The position numbers and the translations under genes were made by a program. Positions 1-9,244 of a DNA stretch of 64,000 bases are shown piece after piece. Below the pieces are notes generated by a model. That model ran no database searches. It saw only the letters and a program-made list of their open reading frames with translations, and had not been told where the DNA came from. Source of the stretch: Actinacidiphila bryophytorum (GTDB taxonomy: Bacteria; Actinomycetota; Actinomycetes; Streptomycetales; Streptomycetaceae); contig NZ_JAFFIX010000003.1 of the NCBI RefSeq assembly GCF_016916835.1, forward strand, positions 372,001 to 436,000, written 5' to 3'. Positions within the stretch are counted from its first letter, which is position 1. Every line of letters starts with the position of its first letter.

Positions 1-540
1 ATACGGCTGCCGGCCCACTTCATGCTGGTGCTCGCGGCGAACCCCTGCCCCTGCGGGCGCTATTCACTGCTGGGCGCCGGGTGCGAGTGCTCACCGACGG
101 CGGTGCGCCGCTACCAGGCCAGGCTGTCCGGGCCGCTGCTCGACCGGGTGGACCTGCGGGTCGAGGTCGAGGCGGTCAGCCGCTCCGAGCTGATCGGCCG
201 CGGCCCTGGGGAGAGCACCGCGGTCGTCGCCGCCCGGGTGCGGGAGGCCCGGGCGCGGGCCGCCGCCCGCTACGCCGGCACCCCGTGGAGTGCCAACGGC
301 GACGTCCCCGGGCACGAGCTGCGCACCCGCTGGCCGGTCGCCCCGGGCGCCATGCACCCGGCCGAGCGGGACATGGAGCGCGGGCTGCTCACCGCCCGCG
401 GCCTCGACCGCGTCCTGCGGGTCGCCTGGACCCTTGCCGACCTGGCAGGCCACGACCGCCCCGACGTCGAGGACGTCAGAGCCGCACTCCACCTGCGCAC
501 CGGCGTCAGCCGCGGCCCGACCCCGGCCGGCACCCGATGA
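1..540 (+). CDS. yifB: YifB/ComM-type Mg-chelatase-like AAA+ ATPase, C-terminal part (5' truncated by window)
   Basis: The frame is open from base 1, so the gene starts outside the window; about 179 C-terminal residues are present. The sequence NPCPCG near the visible start and the following Cys-rich loop (CGRYSLLGAGCECS) are typical of the ComM/YifB branch of Mg-chelatase-like AAA+ ATPases, and LSGPLLDRVDLRVEV is the conserved segment after the sensor region. The tail carries the helical Mg_chelatase_C domain (LTARGLDRVLRVAWTLADL). In this family ComM is a hexameric helicase that promotes branch migration during uptake and integration of DNA. It overlaps dprA by ATGA, so the two are translationally coupled; pairing with dprA fits a DNA-processing role. 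Walker motifs lie outside the window and cannot be checked. Confidence 0.9.
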   Translation: MRLPAHFMLVLAANPCPCGRYSLLGAGCECSPTAVRRYQARLSGPLLDRVDLRVEVEAVSRSELIGRGPGESTAVVAARVREARARAAARYAGTPWSANGDVPGHELRTRWPVAPGAMHPAERDMERGLLTARGLDRVLRVAWTLADLAGHDRPDVEDVRAALHLRTGVSRGPTPAGTR

Positions 541-2057
541 GCCGGCAGGTGCCGGACCCGGGCGGGCCGGACCCGGGCGGGGCGGATGTGGGCGAGCCCG
601 GCCCGGGCGAGGTGGGCGTGGGCGAGCCGGAGGTGGGCGCCCCAGAATCGTGCGAGCCCGGCCCGAGGGTGCCCGACGCGGCCGAGGGGGACGCGGCACA
701 GTCGGGCGTGGCCGGGGTGGCGCCTGTGAGCGAGCCCGGCCCGGGCGGGGCGTATCTGGGCGAGCCCGATGCGGGGGTGCCCGACGCGGGCGCCGGGCTG
801 GGCCGGAGGCCGGTGCGCGGGAGGTTGCGCGGGCAGGAGGGGCTGGTCGAGGAGTTGCGCTGGGCCTACCGGAGCGGGGGTGAGGGCGGGGCGGCGGCCG
901 AGGGGCTGGCGGAGTGCACCGGGTGGGAGGAGCGGTTGGCCAGGGCGGCGCTGACCAGGATCGCCGACCCGGGGGATGAGGTGATGGGGCGGGCGATACG
1001 CGACCGCGGGGTGCAGGGTGCGCTGCGGGCGGCCCGCGGCGGGCGCCGGCTGCCGGGGGCGAGCCCGCGGCGGACCGCCTCCTACGCCCGGCGGGCGGCC
1101 CGCGCCGACCCGATCGCCGACCTGGCCGCCGCCCACCGGGCAGGTGCGCGCTTCGTCTGCCCCGGCGACGGGGACTGGCCGGGCCAGCTCGACGACCTCG
1201 GGCCGCAACGCCCCTTCGGGCTGTGGGTGCGCGGGCGGCCGTCACTGCGGCTGTGGGCGCTGCGGTCGGTCGCCGTGGTGGGGGCCAGGGCCTGCACGGA
1301 CTACGGCGCCCACATGGCCGCGGAGCTGGGCGCGGGGCTGGCCAGGGCAGGCTGGGTGGTGGTGTCCGGCGCCGCCTACGGGGTGGACGGCGTGGTGCAC
1401 CGCAGCGCCCTGGCGGAGGGCGGCGCGACCATCGGGGTGGTGGCCTGCGGGGTGGACGTGGCCTATCCGCCGGGCAATGCCGAGCTGATCGGGCGGATCG
1501 CCGCCGCCGGGCTGCTGGTCGGCGAGCTGCCGCCCGGCGAACACCCGACCAGGAGCCGGTTCGTGTTGCGCAACCGGGTCATCGCCGCCCTGACCCGCGG
1601 CACGGTGGTGGTCGAGGCCCGCTACCGCAGCGGTTCGCTGATCACCGCCCGCAGGGCGGCGGCGCTGGGCCGGGTGACCATGGGGGTGCCGGGGCCGTGC
1701 ACCAGCGGGCTGTCGGAAGGGGTGCACGAACTGCTGCGCGGGGGAGCGGCGCTGGTGACGGACGCGGCCGAAGTCGTGGAGCTGGTCGGCGAGATCGGCG
1801 CCGACCTGGCACCGCTGCGGCGCGGCCCGGTGCTGCCCCGCGACCTGCTCGGCCCTGCGGCGGCCCGGGTGCTGGAGATGCTGCCCGGCCGGGGTGCGGT
1901 GGACGTGCGGGAGATCGCCGAGGCCGCCGGGGCCACCTGCGACGACACGCTGAGCAGGCTCTACGAATTGCAGGCGCTCGGCTTCGTCGAACGGCTGGAC
2001 GGGAGGTGGCAGTTGGTCCGTACCGCAGGGGACGGCCGCGCACAGCACGCCGGTTGA
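537..2057 (+). CDS. dprA: DNA-processing protein DprA with long low-complexity N terminus
   Basis: 506 residues if translation starts at the ATG at 537, which overlaps the yifB stop (ATGA). DprA/Smf binds single-stranded DNA and loads RecA during DNA uptake. The Rossmann-like core begins near residue 245 ([13 protein letters not shown]) and continues through [25 protein letters not shown] and ELPPG motifs; a C-terminal winged helix ([21 protein letters not shown]) follows. The first 95 or so residues are Gly/Pro/Glu/Asp-rich imperfect repeats (GEPGPGE, SEPGPGG, GEPDAG) not expected in DprA, so the true start could be one of several GTG codons downstream; the conserved part alone would be about 410 residues, closer to the family norm. 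The ATGA overlap favours 537 but does not prove it. Confidence 0.88.
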   Translation: MSRQVPDPGGPDPGGADVGEPGPGEVGVGEPEVGAPESCEPGPRVPDAAEGDAAQSGVAGVAPVSEPGPGGAYLGEPDAGVPDAGAGLGRRPVRGRLRGQEGLVEELRWAYRSGGEGGAAAEGLAECTGWEERLARAALTRIADPGDEVMGRAIRDRGVQGALRAARGGRRLPGASPRRTASYARRAARADPIADLAAAHRAGARFVCPGDGDWPGQLDDLGPQRPFGLWVRGRPSLRLWALRSVAVVGARACTDYGAHMAAELGAGLARAGWVVVSGAAYGVDGVVHRSALAEGGATIGVVACGVDVAYPPGNAELIGRIAAAGLLVGELPPGEHPTRSRFVLRNRVIAALTRGTVVVEARYRSGSLITARRAAALGRVTMGVPGPCTSGLSEGVHELLRGGAALVTDAAEVVELVGEIGADLAPLRRGPVLPRDLLGPAAARVLEMLPGRGAVDVREIAEAAGATCDDTLSRLYELQALGFVERLDGRWQLVRTAGDGRAQHAG

Positions 2058-2338
2058 CGCGGCGGCTACACCATCAGGTGACAGCGGAAGCCCATGACCT
2101 GGGGGAATCGCCGGAGGCGGAGCCGGGGCCGCCGGCGCACCCCATGATGGCTCGATGCGGACGTCCGGCGGCCCCGGCGTCCGGCGCCGCGAGCGGCCGG
2201 CGTCCACGCACCCGTAGAGGAACGTATCTGCGCATGTCCCATACGGAGGATGTAGCAATAAGCGACACTATGGTCACGCTACGCTCTCGGAGGCTCGATT
2301 TCCCGTCCACGTCACGGCAGAACGGCGCACAAAGACGC

Positions 2339-3175
2339 ATGCCCCAGTACACCCCCGGGTCCGAACGGGCGACGGCCGCGACCACCGCCCCCGCTGCCCC
2401 TCGGCCCGCCGCCCCCACATCGCTGGACGCGCTGTGGCGGACCTACAAGTCCACGGGGGACGCGCGGCTGCGCGAGCAGCTGATCCTGCACTACTCGCCG
2501 CTGGTGAAATACGTCGCCGGCCGGGTCAGCGTGGGGCTGCCGGCCAACGTCGAGCAGGCGGACTTCGTCTCCTCGGGCGTGTTCGGGCTGATCGACGCGA
2601 TCGAGAAGTTCGACCCGGACCGTGCCATCAAGTTCGAGACCTACGCGATCACCAGGATCCGCGGCGCCATGATCGACGAGCTGCGCGCCCTGGACTGGAT
2701 CCCGCGCTCGGTGCGGCAGAAGGCCAGGGCGGTCGAGCGGGCGTACGCGACCCTGGAGGCCAAGCTCCGGCGCACCCCCAGCGAACCCGAGGTCGCCGCC
2801 GAGATGGGCGTCGGGCTTGAGGAGCTGCACGGCGTCTTCAGCGCCCTGTCGCTGGCCAACGTGGTGGCGCTTGAGGAGCTGCTGCACGTCGGCGCGGACA
2901 GCGGCGACCGGCTCAGCCTGGTGGACACCCTGGAGGACACCGGCGCCGACAACCCGGTCGAGGTCGCCGAGGACCGCGAGCTGCGCCGGCTGCTCGCCCG
3001 CGCCGTCAACACCCTGCCCGAGCGGGAGAAGACCGTCGTCACCCTCTACTACTACGAAGGCCTGACGCTCGCCGAGATCGGCCAGGTCCTCGGTGTCACC
3101 GAGAGCCGGGTCAGCCAGATCCACACCAAGTCGGTGCTTCAACTGCGGGCAAAGCTCGCCGACGTCGGCCGCTGA
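2339..3175 (+). CDS. whiG: RNA polymerase sigma factor WhiG (sporulation, FliA-type)
   Basis: 278 residues, starting [10 protein letters not shown] at the ATG at 2339, which matches the start I recall for Streptomyces WhiG; upstream in-frame codons lack conservation. Sigma region 2 ([16 protein letters not shown], then [17 protein letters not shown]) spans about residues 50-95, region 3 contains [14 protein letters not shown], and region 4 ([20 protein letters not shown]) is near residues 240-262. WhiG commits aerial hyphae to sporulation in Streptomyces and is held in check by an anti-sigma factor, RsiG, with cyclic di-GMP (family knowledge). It is preceded by 281 bp with no gene, presumably its promoter region, and stands between dprA and rpsB as in other streptomycetes. 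The near-perfect family match makes this the best organism marker in the window. Confidence 0.97.
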   Translation: MPQYTPGSERATAATTAPAAPRPAAPTSLDALWRTYKSTGDARLREQLILHYSPLVKYVAGRVSVGLPANVEQADFVSSGVFGLIDAIEKFDPDRAIKFETYAITRIRGAMIDELRALDWIPRSVRQKARAVERAYATLEAKLRRTPSEPEVAAEMGVGLEELHGVFSALSLANVVALEELLHVGADSGDRLSLVDTLEDTGADNPVEVAEDRELRRLLARAVNTLPEREKTVVTLYYYEGLTLAEIGQVLGVTESRVSQIHTKSVLQLRAKLADVGR

Positions 3176-3205
3176 GCGCCCCCGCGCACTGTCTACAGTG
3201 GTGGG

Positions 3206-3787
3206 ATGCCCAGGATTCGAGCGGCCTCGGTGGCCGAACACCGCACGATGCAGCGCCGGGCCCTGCTGGACGCCGCCCGCGCACTGCTGTCCGAGGGCGG
3301 CACCGAGGCACTGACCTTCCCCGCCCTGGCCGAGCGGACCGGGCTGGCCCGCTCTTCGGTCTACGAGTACTTCCGCTCCCGGGCCGCGGTCGTCGAGGAG
3401 CTGTGCGCGGTCGACTTCCCGGTCTGGGCCGCCGAGGTGGAGTCTGCGATGGAGTCCGCCGACACCGCCGAGGGCCGCATCGAGGCGTATGTCCGCAGCC
3501 AGCTCGCCCTGGTCGGGGACCGCAGGCACCGCGCCGTCGCGGCGATCTCCGCGGGCGAGTTGGACCCCGGCGCACGGGAGAAGATCCGCGCCGCCCACGG
3601 CGGGCTGGTCGCCATGGTGGTCGCCGCGCTCTCCGACCTCGGCCACGAGGAGCCGCGGCTGACCGCGATGCTGCTGCAGGGCGTGGTCGACGCGGCGGTC
3701 CGCCGGATCGAGCTGGGCGCCGCCGAGGACCCCGAGCGGATCACCCGGGCCGCGATATCCATGGCCCTGCGCGGCGTCACTGGCTGA
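3206..3787 (+). CDS. TetR/AcrR-family transcriptional regulator
   Basis: 193 residues. The N-terminal helix-turn-helix is clear: RRALLDAARALLSEGG, then LTFPALAERTGLARSSVYEYFRSR at about residues 38-60, the TetR signature. The helical C-terminal half (ligand/dimer domain) is not assignable to a subfamily. The gene starts 30 bp after whiG in the same direction and could be cotranscribed; it converges on the M23 peptidase with a hairpin at 3808-3827 between them. The effector and targets are unknown. Its position next to whiG and the peptidase does not by itself reveal a target. Confidence 0.9.
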   Translation: MPRIRAASVAEHRTMQRRALLDAARALLSEGGTEALTFPALAERTGLARSSVYEYFRSRAAVVEELCAVDFPVWAAEVESAMESADTAEGRIEAYVRSQLALVGDRRHRAVAAISAGELDPGAREKIRAAHGGLVAMVVAALSDLGHEEPRLTAMLLQGVVDAAVRRIELGAAEDPERITRAAISMALRGVTG

Positions 3788-3807
3788 CCCCGCCCCGCCC
3801 CCCGTGT

Positions 3808-3827
3808 GCGCCGGCTCACGCCGGCGC
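3808..3827. terminator. Convergent hairpin between TetR gene and M23 peptidase
   Basis: Perfect 8-bp stem GCGCCGGC / GCCGGCGC with a 4-nt loop. The loop contains the first two-thirds of the peptidase stop codon (complement of 3816-3818). It lies between two convergent genes and can act in both directions; there is no T-run, as usual in high-GC actinomycetes. Confidence 0.6.
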
Positions 3828-4391
3828 CGGGACCCCGCGGACGGGCAGCAGCCGCGACGGGCCGGACCGGCGTATCCACGACGGCAGCAAAGACAGCGGG
3901 TCCAGATAGGCGTCGCCGCCCGGCCCCGAGCTGATCAGCCCCCAGTGCAGGCAGCTGGCCGGGCAGTGCGCGAGCCCGCCGTCGAGCACCCCGACCTGCT
4001 GCCCCGCCGCCACCTGCGCGCCCACCGGCACCGTCGCGCGCACCGGCTCGTAACTGACCCGCAGGCCCGGGCCGATCCGCAGGACCAGCACCCCCGTGCC
4101 GCCCACCCGCCCCGCGAAGACCACCTCGCCCGGCGCCGCGGCCCGTACCGCCGCACCGGGTCCCGCCCGCAGGTCCACCCCGCGGTGCCCGGCGCCCCAG
4201 CCCGTCGCGGGCGGTGCGAAGGCCCGCAGTACCGCCGGCCGCCCGCGCGGACCGTGCCCGGAGACCGGCCAGCTCCTGCCGCCCTGCGGCACCGCCTCGC
4301 GTGGCGGCGCGGTGCCGCCCGCGCCCGCCAGCAGTACCGCGACCACCGTCCACCACATCGCCGTGAATGCCATGACACGACGATCCCGCAT
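3816..4391 (-). CDS. Secreted M23-family (LytM-like) peptidase
   Basis: 191 residues with an N-terminal hydrophobic segment (MAFTAMWWTVVAVLLAGAGG) consistent with a signal peptide. The M23 core shows HRGVDL (His69, Asp73; first zinc ligands) and LHWGL (His149). The usual HxH pair reads C-L-H here, so the first His of that pair is replaced by Cys147; whether zinc is still bound is uncertain. M23 enzymes cut peptide cross-bridges of peptidoglycan or act as non-catalytic regulators of amidases. The gene faces away from rpsB across a 247-bp intergenic region. A shorter start at the Met seven codons in is possible. Confidence 0.85.
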   Translation of the reverse strand: MRDRRVMAFTAMWWTVVAVLLAGAGGTAPPREAVPQGGRSWPVSGHGPRGRPAVLRAFAPPATGWGAGHRGVDLRAGPGAAVRAAAPGEVVFAGRVGGTGVLVLRIGPGLRVSYEPVRATVPVGAQVAAGQQVGVLDGGLAHCPASCLHWGLISSGPGGDAYLDPLSLLPSWIRRSGPSRLLPVRGVPAPA

Positions 4392-4638
4392 TCCGGCCGC
4401 AAGAGATGATCATGGTCGTAGCCTGTGGATAACTCGGGTGTCGCCGGTGGCTCCGCCGGTCCCGTACACTTTCTCTGGCGATCCGGGTCACCGGGTCGAC
4501 TTCGCACGCCCCGCCACCCACTCCCCTCACCGGGACGGTGGCCGCGCCCCTCGGTCCCTCGTGGCACGGCGCGCCGGGGCGTCAGGCGCGACCGCCGTCC
4601 GGCGGCCGCGGTAACCGAGCACATCAAGGAGTACGGCC

Positions 4639-5535
4639 ATGGCCGTCGTCACGATGCGGGAGCTGCTCGAAAGCGGCGTCCACTTCGGGCACCAGACCCG
4701 TCGCTGGAACCCGAAGATGAAGCGCTTCATCTTCACCGAGCGCAACGGCATCTACATCATCGACCTGCTCCAGTCGCTGTCGTACATCGACCGCGCCTAC
4801 GAGTTCGTCAAGGAGACCGTCGCGCACGGCGGCTCCATCATGTTCGTCGGCACCAAGAAGCAGGCGCAGGAGGCCATCGCCGAGCAGGCCTCGCGCGTCG
4901 GCATGCCCTACGTCAACCAGCGCTGGCTGGGCGGCATGCTCACCAACTTCTCGACCGTCTACAAGCGCCTGCAGCGCCTGAAGGAGCTCGAGGAGATCGA
5001 CTTCGAGGATGTGGCCGCGTCCGGCCTCACCAAGAAGGAGCTGCTGGTCCTCTCCCGCGAGAAGGACAAGCTGGAGAAGACCCTGGGCGGCATCCGCGAG
5101 ATGCAGAAGGTGCCTAGCGCGGTGTGGATCGTCGACACCAAGAAGGAGCACATCGCCGTCGGTGAGGCGCGCAAGCTCCGCATTCCGGTGGTCGCGATCC
5201 TCGACACCAACTGCGACCCCGACGAGGTCGACTACAAGATCCCGGGCAACGACGACGCGATCCGCTCCGTCACGCTGCTCACCCGCGTGATCGCCGACGC
5301 CGTCGCCGAGGGCCTGATCGCCCGCTCCGGCGCCGCGCTCAGCGACAAGAAGGCCGAGGGCGCCCCCGCGGAGCCGCTGGCCGAGTGGGAGCGTGACCTG
5401 CTCGAGGGCGAGAAGAAGGCCGACGACGCGACCGAGGCGGCACCCGCTGCCGAGGCTCCCGCCACCGAGGCCCCGGCGACCGAGGCCCCGGCCGCGGACG
5501 CGCCGGCCGCCGAGGGCGACGCCGAGCAGGCCTGA
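4639..5535 (+). CDS. rpsB: 30S ribosomal protein S2
   Basis: 298 residues. [25 protein letters not shown] and [15 protein letters not shown] are canonical S2 sequences. The ATG is preceded by AAGGAG. The protein is longer than the E. coli S2 because of an acidic Ala/Pro/Glu-rich C-terminal tail from about residue 265 built of near-repeats ([10 protein letters not shown]). S2 joins the small subunit late and is needed for S1 or leader binding. A small GC hairpin (CCGCCG/CGGCGG, 4592-4605) lies just before the ribosome-binding site and could belong to an autoregulatory leader, but this is inference. It is followed by a strong hairpin and tsf. Confidence 0.98.
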   Translation: MAVVTMRELLESGVHFGHQTRRWNPKMKRFIFTERNGIYIIDLLQSLSYIDRAYEFVKETVAHGGSIMFVGTKKQAQEAIAEQASRVGMPYVNQRWLGGMLTNFSTVYKRLQRLKELEEIDFEDVAASGLTKKELLVLSREKDKLEKTLGGIREMQKVPSAVWIVDTKKEHIAVGEARKLRIPVVAILDTNCDPDEVDYKIPGNDDAIRSVTLLTRVIADAVAEGLIARSGAALSDKKAEGAPAEPLAEWERDLLEGEKKADDATEAAPAAEAPATEAPATEAPAADAPAAEGDAEQA

Positions 5536-5577
5536 CCAGGCGCCGGCGGCCCGCAGCCGCCGGGCACCACGCGTGAC

Positions 5578-5605
5578 GACGGCGGGGGCAGATGCCCCCG
5601 CCGTC
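5578..5605 (+). terminator. rpsB-tsf intercistronic hairpin
   Basis: A 13-bp perfect inverted repeat, left arm 5578-5590 and right arm 5593-5605 (GACGGCGGGGGCA / TGCCCCCGCCGTC), with only 2 nt between arms. No T-run follows. It probably terminates or attenuates part of the rpsB transcript, or protects its 3' end, so that S2 and EF-Ts are made in different amounts. Confidence 0.7.
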
Positions 5606-5647
5606 CACCCGTAGATCCACCGACCATTCGGGAAGAGACTCAAACCC

Positions 5648-6484
5648 ATGGCGAACTTCACCGCCGCTGACGTCAAGAAGCTCCGCGAGCTGACCGCCGC
5701 GGGCATGATGGACTGCAAGAACGCCCTTGTGGAGGCCGAAGGCGACCTGGACAAGGCCGTCGAGATCCTTCGGGTCAAGGGCCAGAAGGGTGTCACCAAG
5801 CGCGAGGGCCGCTCGGCCTCCAACGGCGCCGTGGTGTCCCTGATCGCCGACGACAACTCCGAGGGCGTACTCGTCGAGCTGAAGTGCGAGACCGACTTCG
5901 TCGCCAAGGGCGACAAGTTCGTCGCCGTCGCCGACGCCGTCGCCGCCCACGTGGCGAGCGTCAAGCCGGCCGACATCGACGTGCTGCTCGCCTCCGAGAT
6001 CAAGCCGGGCCAGACCGTGCAGGCCTTCGTCGACGAGGCGAACGCCACCCTCGGCGAGAAGATCGTGCTCGACCGCTTCGCGCAGTTCACCGGCGGCTAC
6101 GTGGCCTCCTACCTGCACCGCACCAGCCCGGACCTGCCCCCGCAGGTCGGCGTGCTGGTCGAGCTGGACAAGGCCGACGCGCAGACCGCCAAGGACGTCG
6201 CCCAGCACATCGCCGCGTTCGCGCCGAAGTACCTGACCCGCGACGAGATCGACGCGGAGACGGTCGAGAACGAGCGCCGCGTCGCCGAGGCCACCGCCCG
6301 CGAGGAGGGCAAGCCCGACGCCGCCCTGCCGCGCATCGTCGAGGGCCGGGTGAACGGCTTCTTCAAGGAGAACGTCGTCCTGGAGCAGTCGTTCGCCAAG
6401 GACGCCAAGAAGACCGTCCAGAAGGTGCTCGACGAGGCCGGTGTGAAGCTCGTGCGCTTCGCCCGCTTCCGCGTCGGCGTCTGA
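5648..6484 (+). CDS. tsf: Elongation factor Ts
   Basis: 278 residues. The N-terminal UBA-like domain ([24 protein letters not shown]) and the core sequence [15 protein letters not shown] are diagnostic; the TDFVA motif contacts EF-Tu. EF-Ts recycles EF-Tu-GDP to EF-Tu-GTP during translation. It lies 112 bp after rpsB behind the 5578-5605 hairpin, the standard bacterial order rpsB-tsf-pyrH-frr. Start is the ATG 10 bp after a GGAAGAGA purine stretch. Confidence 0.98.
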   Translation: MANFTAADVKKLRELTAAGMMDCKNALVEAEGDLDKAVEILRVKGQKGVTKREGRSASNGAVVSLIADDNSEGVLVELKCETDFVAKGDKFVAVADAVAAHVASVKPADIDVLLASEIKPGQTVQAFVDEANATLGEKIVLDRFAQFTGGYVASYLHRTSPDLPPQVGVLVELDKADAQTAKDVAQHIAAFAPKYLTRDEIDAETVENERRVAEATAREEGKPDAALPRIVEGRVNGFFKENVVLEQSFAKDAKKTVQKVLDEAGVKLVRFARFRVGV

Positions 6485-6592
6485 CCGCCACACCCGCAGG
6501 CCGGCAGCGGCTGCCACCGGGCAGCGAACGCCCCGCGGCCCCGCTAGGGTCGTAGGCGGTCGGCCCCCCCGCCGGCCGGCCGCAGATGTGAC

Positions 6593-6647
6593 AAGGAGGC
6601 CATTGCCGTACCGGGAACCCACAAGGACCCACGGCAATGGCCTCCTT
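6593..6647 (+). promoter_or_regulatory. Long perfect hairpin upstream of pyrH containing an SD-like sequence
   Basis: 17-bp perfect inverted repeat: left arm 6593-6609 starts AAGGAGGCC, right arm 6631-6647 ends GGCCTCCTT; 21-nt loop. The left arm carries a full Shine-Dalgarno-like AAGGAGG that would be paired. The structure is followed by TTTGT and then the true pyrH ribosome-binding site. It may terminate tsf transcripts or regulate pyrH; an ATG inside the right arm (6637) is probably not used. Confidence 0.7.
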
Positions 6648-6669
6648 TGTACGTGCACGAGGAGACTCC

Positions 6670-7455
6670 ATGAACGAAGCCGCCGCACAGGCCCCGACCA
6701 GCGCACCCGGCTCCGCCGGCAGCGGCGCCGGCCGGCGCCGCCGATTCCTGCTCAAGCTGTCGGGTGAGGCGTTCGCCGGCGGCGGCGGCCTCGGCGTCGA
6801 CCCCGACGTCGTGCACGCCATCGCCCGCGAGGTCGCCGCGGTCGTCGCGGACGGCTACGAGATCGCCCTCGTCGTCGGCGGCGGCAACTTCTTCCGCGGC
6901 GCGGAACTGCAGCAGCGCGGCATGGACCGGGCACGCTCGGACTACATGGGCATGCTCGGCACCGTCATGAACTGCCTGGCACTCCAGGACTTCCTGGAGA
7001 AGGAGGGCGTCGAGACCCGGGTGCAGACCGCGATCACCATGGGCCAGGTCGCGGAGCCGTACATCCCGCTGCGGGCGGTACGGCACCTGGAGAAGGGCCG
7101 CGTGGTGATCTTCGGCGCTGGTATGGGCATGCCGTACTTCTCCACCGACACCACCGCGGCCCAGCGCGCCCTGGAGATCGACGCGTCCGCGATGCTGATG
7201 GGCAAGAACGGCGTGGACGGCGTCTACGACTCCGACCCCAAGCTGAACCCGGCGGCGGTCAAGTTCGACGCCCTGGAGTACGGCGAGGTCATCGCCCGCG
7301 ACCTGCGGGTCGCCGACCTCACCGCCATCACCCTGTGCCAGGACAACAAGCTGCCGATCCTGGTCTTCGAGCTGCTCGCCGAGGGCAACATCGCGCGGGC
7401 GGTGAAGGGTGAGAAGATCGGCACACTGGTCAACACCCAGGGCACCCGGGACTAG
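6670..7455 (+). CDS. pyrH: UMP kinase
   Basis: 261 residues from the ATG at 6670, placed behind GAGGAGACTCC; an in-frame ATG at 6637 would put the start within a stable hairpin and adds residues absent from relatives I remember. Amino-acid-kinase fold: [12 protein letters not shown] near the N terminus binds [13 protein letters not shown] and the [15 protein letters not shown] segment form the nucleotide site, and [14 protein letters not shown] is conserved in UMP kinases. The enzyme converts UMP to UDP with ATP, is usually GTP-activated and UTP-inhibited, and is unrelated to eukaryotic UMP/CMP kinases. It lies between tsf and frr as in most bacteria. Confidence 0.97.
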   Translation: MNEAAAQAPTSAPGSAGSGAGRRRRFLLKLSGEAFAGGGGLGVDPDVVHAIAREVAAVVADGYEIALVVGGGNFFRGAELQQRGMDRARSDYMGMLGTVMNCLALQDFLEKEGVETRVQTAITMGQVAEPYIPLRAVRHLEKGRVVIFGAGMGMPYFSTDTTAAQRALEIDASAMLMGKNGVDGVYDSDPKLNPAAVKFDALEYGEVIARDLRVADLTAITLCQDNKLPILVFELLAEGNIARAVKGEKIGTLVNTQGTRD

Positions 7456-7566
7456 TCGCAACCCGCCACGGGGGATGGACAACACGCTGCCGGTCGGACA
7501 CCGTGCAGAGCAGACGCACGCAGGGGCCGCGCCTCCAGGGCTCCGCCTTCTGAATACCAGGAGCAC

Positions 7567-8127
7567 ATGGTGATTGAAGAAACCCTCCTCGAAGCCGAGG
7601 AGAAGATGGAGAAGGCTGTCGCCGTCGCCAAGGACGACTTCGCGGCGATCCGCACCGGCCGTGCGCACCCGGCGATGTTCAACAAGATCGTGGCCGAGTA
7701 CTACGGCGCCGTCACCCCGATCAACCAGCTGGCCTCGTTCGCGGTGCCCGAGCCGCGGATGGCGGTGATCACCCCCTTCGACAGCAGCAGCCTGCGCAAC
7801 ATCGAGGAGGCGATCCGCAACTCCGACCTCGGTGTCAACCCGAGCAACGACGGCCGTATCATCCGGGTGGTCTTCCCGCAGCTCACCGAGGAGCGCCGGC
7901 GGGAGTACATCAAGGTCGCCAAGACCAAGGGCGAGGACGCCAAGATCTCCATCCGCAGCATCCGCCGCAAGGCGAAGGAGACCCTGGACAAGATGGTCAA
8001 GGACGGCGACACCGGCGAGGACGAGGTGCGCCGCGCGGAGAAGGAGCTGGACGACACCACCGCGAAGTACGTCGCGCAGGTCGACGAACTGCTCAAGCAC
8101 AAGGAAGCCGAGCTGCTGGAGGTCTGA
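7567..8127 (+). CDS. frr: Ribosome recycling factor
   Basis: 186 residues. [13 protein letters not shown] (domain I helix), the beta domain around [14 protein letters not shown], and [18 protein letters not shown] with the C-terminal [28 protein letters not shown] helix are family hallmarks. With EF-G it splits post-termination ribosomes. The start is the ATG at 7567 after CCAGGAGCAC; the GTG one codon later would give the MIEETLL start I recall for S. coelicolor, so either may be used. A 111-bp gap separates it from pyrH. Confidence 0.97.
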   Translation: MVIEETLLEAEEKMEKAVAVAKDDFAAIRTGRAHPAMFNKIVAEYYGAVTPINQLASFAVPEPRMAVITPFDSSSLRNIEEAIRNSDLGVNPSNDGRIIRVVFPQLTEERRREYIKVAKTKGEDAKISIRSIRRKAKETLDKMVKDGDTGEDEVRRAEKELDDTTAKYVAQVDELLKHKEAELLEV

Positions 8128-8215
8128 CCTCCCGGCCCGCTCCCGGCACCCGCCGCCAGGACCCCGCCCGGGTCCCGGCTCTCACCACCCCGACGACGAC
8201 GCGAGGCGAAGCTCA

Positions 8216-9214
8216 GTGAACGACTCTTCCTGGGGCGCTTCGCCACGCGCCGGCCACTGGGGAGCGCCCGAGGACACGGTCACGGCCACGGCGGGTTCCG
8301 CCGCGGAAAGCGGCACCAGGGGGAAGACTCCTCCTATGCCACCGCCACCCCCGGCCTCGGCGCCCCAGCCGCCGCCGCAGCCTCCCGCCCCAGCGAAGAA
8401 GTCCGCGGGGCGGAACCTCCAGGCCGCGATAGGGGTCGGGGTCGGGCTGGGCGTGATCGTCCTGGCCGCCCTCTTCATCGTCAAGGCGGTCTTCGTCGGC
8501 GTCGTCGTGGCCGCCGTGGTCGTCGGCCTGTGGGAGCTGACCTCGCGGCTCGCCGAGCGCAAGGGCATCCGTGCCCCGCTGATCCCGCTCGCGGTCGGCG
8601 GGGCCGCCATGGTGGTCGCCGGCTACCTGCGGGGCGCCGACGGCGCCTGGGTGGCGATGGCGCTCACCTCGCTCGCCGTCCTGGTGTGGCGGATGACCGA
8701 GCCCCCGCACGGCTACCTCAGGGACGTCACCGCAGGCGTCTTCGCCGCCTTCTACGTGCCGTTCCTGGCCACCTTCGTGGTGATGATGCTCGCCGCGGAC
8801 GACGGCCCGCGCCGGGTCCTGGTCTTCCTGCTGCTCACCGTGATCAGCGACACCGGCGCGTACGCGGTCGGCTGGCGCTTCGGCCGCCGCAAGCTCGCCC
8901 CGCGCATCAGCCCGGGCAAGACCCGGGAGGGCCTGCTCGGCGCCATCACCTTCGCCATGGTCGCCGGCGCCCTGCTCATGCAGTACGTCATCGACGGCGG
9001 CCACTGGTGGCAGGGCCTGCTGCTGGGCCTGGCCGCGGCCGTCAGCGCCACCCTCGGCGACCTCGGCGAGTCCATGATCAAACGCGACCTCGACATCAAG
9101 GACATGGGCACCCTGCTCCCGGGCCACGGCGGCATCATGGACCGCCTCGACAGCCTGCTCCCCACCGCCCCGGTGGTGTGGCTGCTCCTGGTCGCCTTCG
9201 TCGGCAAGGGCTGA
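8216..9214 (+). CDS. cdsA: Phosphatidate cytidylyltransferase (CDP-diacylglycerol synthase)
   Basis: 332 residues from the GTG at 8216 (VNDSSWGASPRAGHWG, close to the Streptomyces start I recall). A Pro-rich cytosolic stretch (residues about 40-62) precedes seven or eight hydrophobic segments. The C-terminal signature, SMIKRDLDIKD then LPGHGGIMDRLDS, is the PROSITE-type CDP-alcohol cytidylyltransferase motif with catalytic/metal-binding Asp and Lys residues. It makes CDP-diacylglycerol from phosphatidate and CTP in the membrane, the precursor for phosphatidylglycerol, cardiolipin and phosphatidylinositol. It follows frr by 88 bp. Confidence 0.95.
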   Translation: MNDSSWGASPRAGHWGAPEDTVTATAGSAAESGTRGKTPPMPPPPPASAPQPPPQPPAPAKKSAGRNLQAAIGVGVGLGVIVLAALFIVKAVFVGVVVAAVVVGLWELTSRLAERKGIRAPLIPLAVGGAAMVVAGYLRGADGAWVAMALTSLAVLVWRMTEPPHGYLRDVTAGVFAAFYVPFLATFVVMMLAADDGPRRVLVFLLLTVISDTGAYAVGWRFGRRKLAPRISPGKTREGLLGAITFAMVAGALLMQYVIDGGHWWQGLLLGLAAAVSATLGDLGESMIKRDLDIKDMGTLLPGHGGIMDRLDSLLPTAPVVWLLLVAFVGKG

Positions 9215-9244
9215 CCCCGCGGAGTCTGCGACACTGGGGGAATC

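Noticed and set aside
537..830. A separate small gene or regulatory repeat before dprA
   Set aside because: The frame is continuous with dprA and uses the ATGA overlap with yifB; kept as the N terminus with a caution.
6637..6669. Upstream ATG start for pyrH
   Set aside because: It lies within the right arm of a perfect hairpin, has no free ribosome-binding site, and adds residues not seen in relatives; 6670 has GAGGAG upstream.
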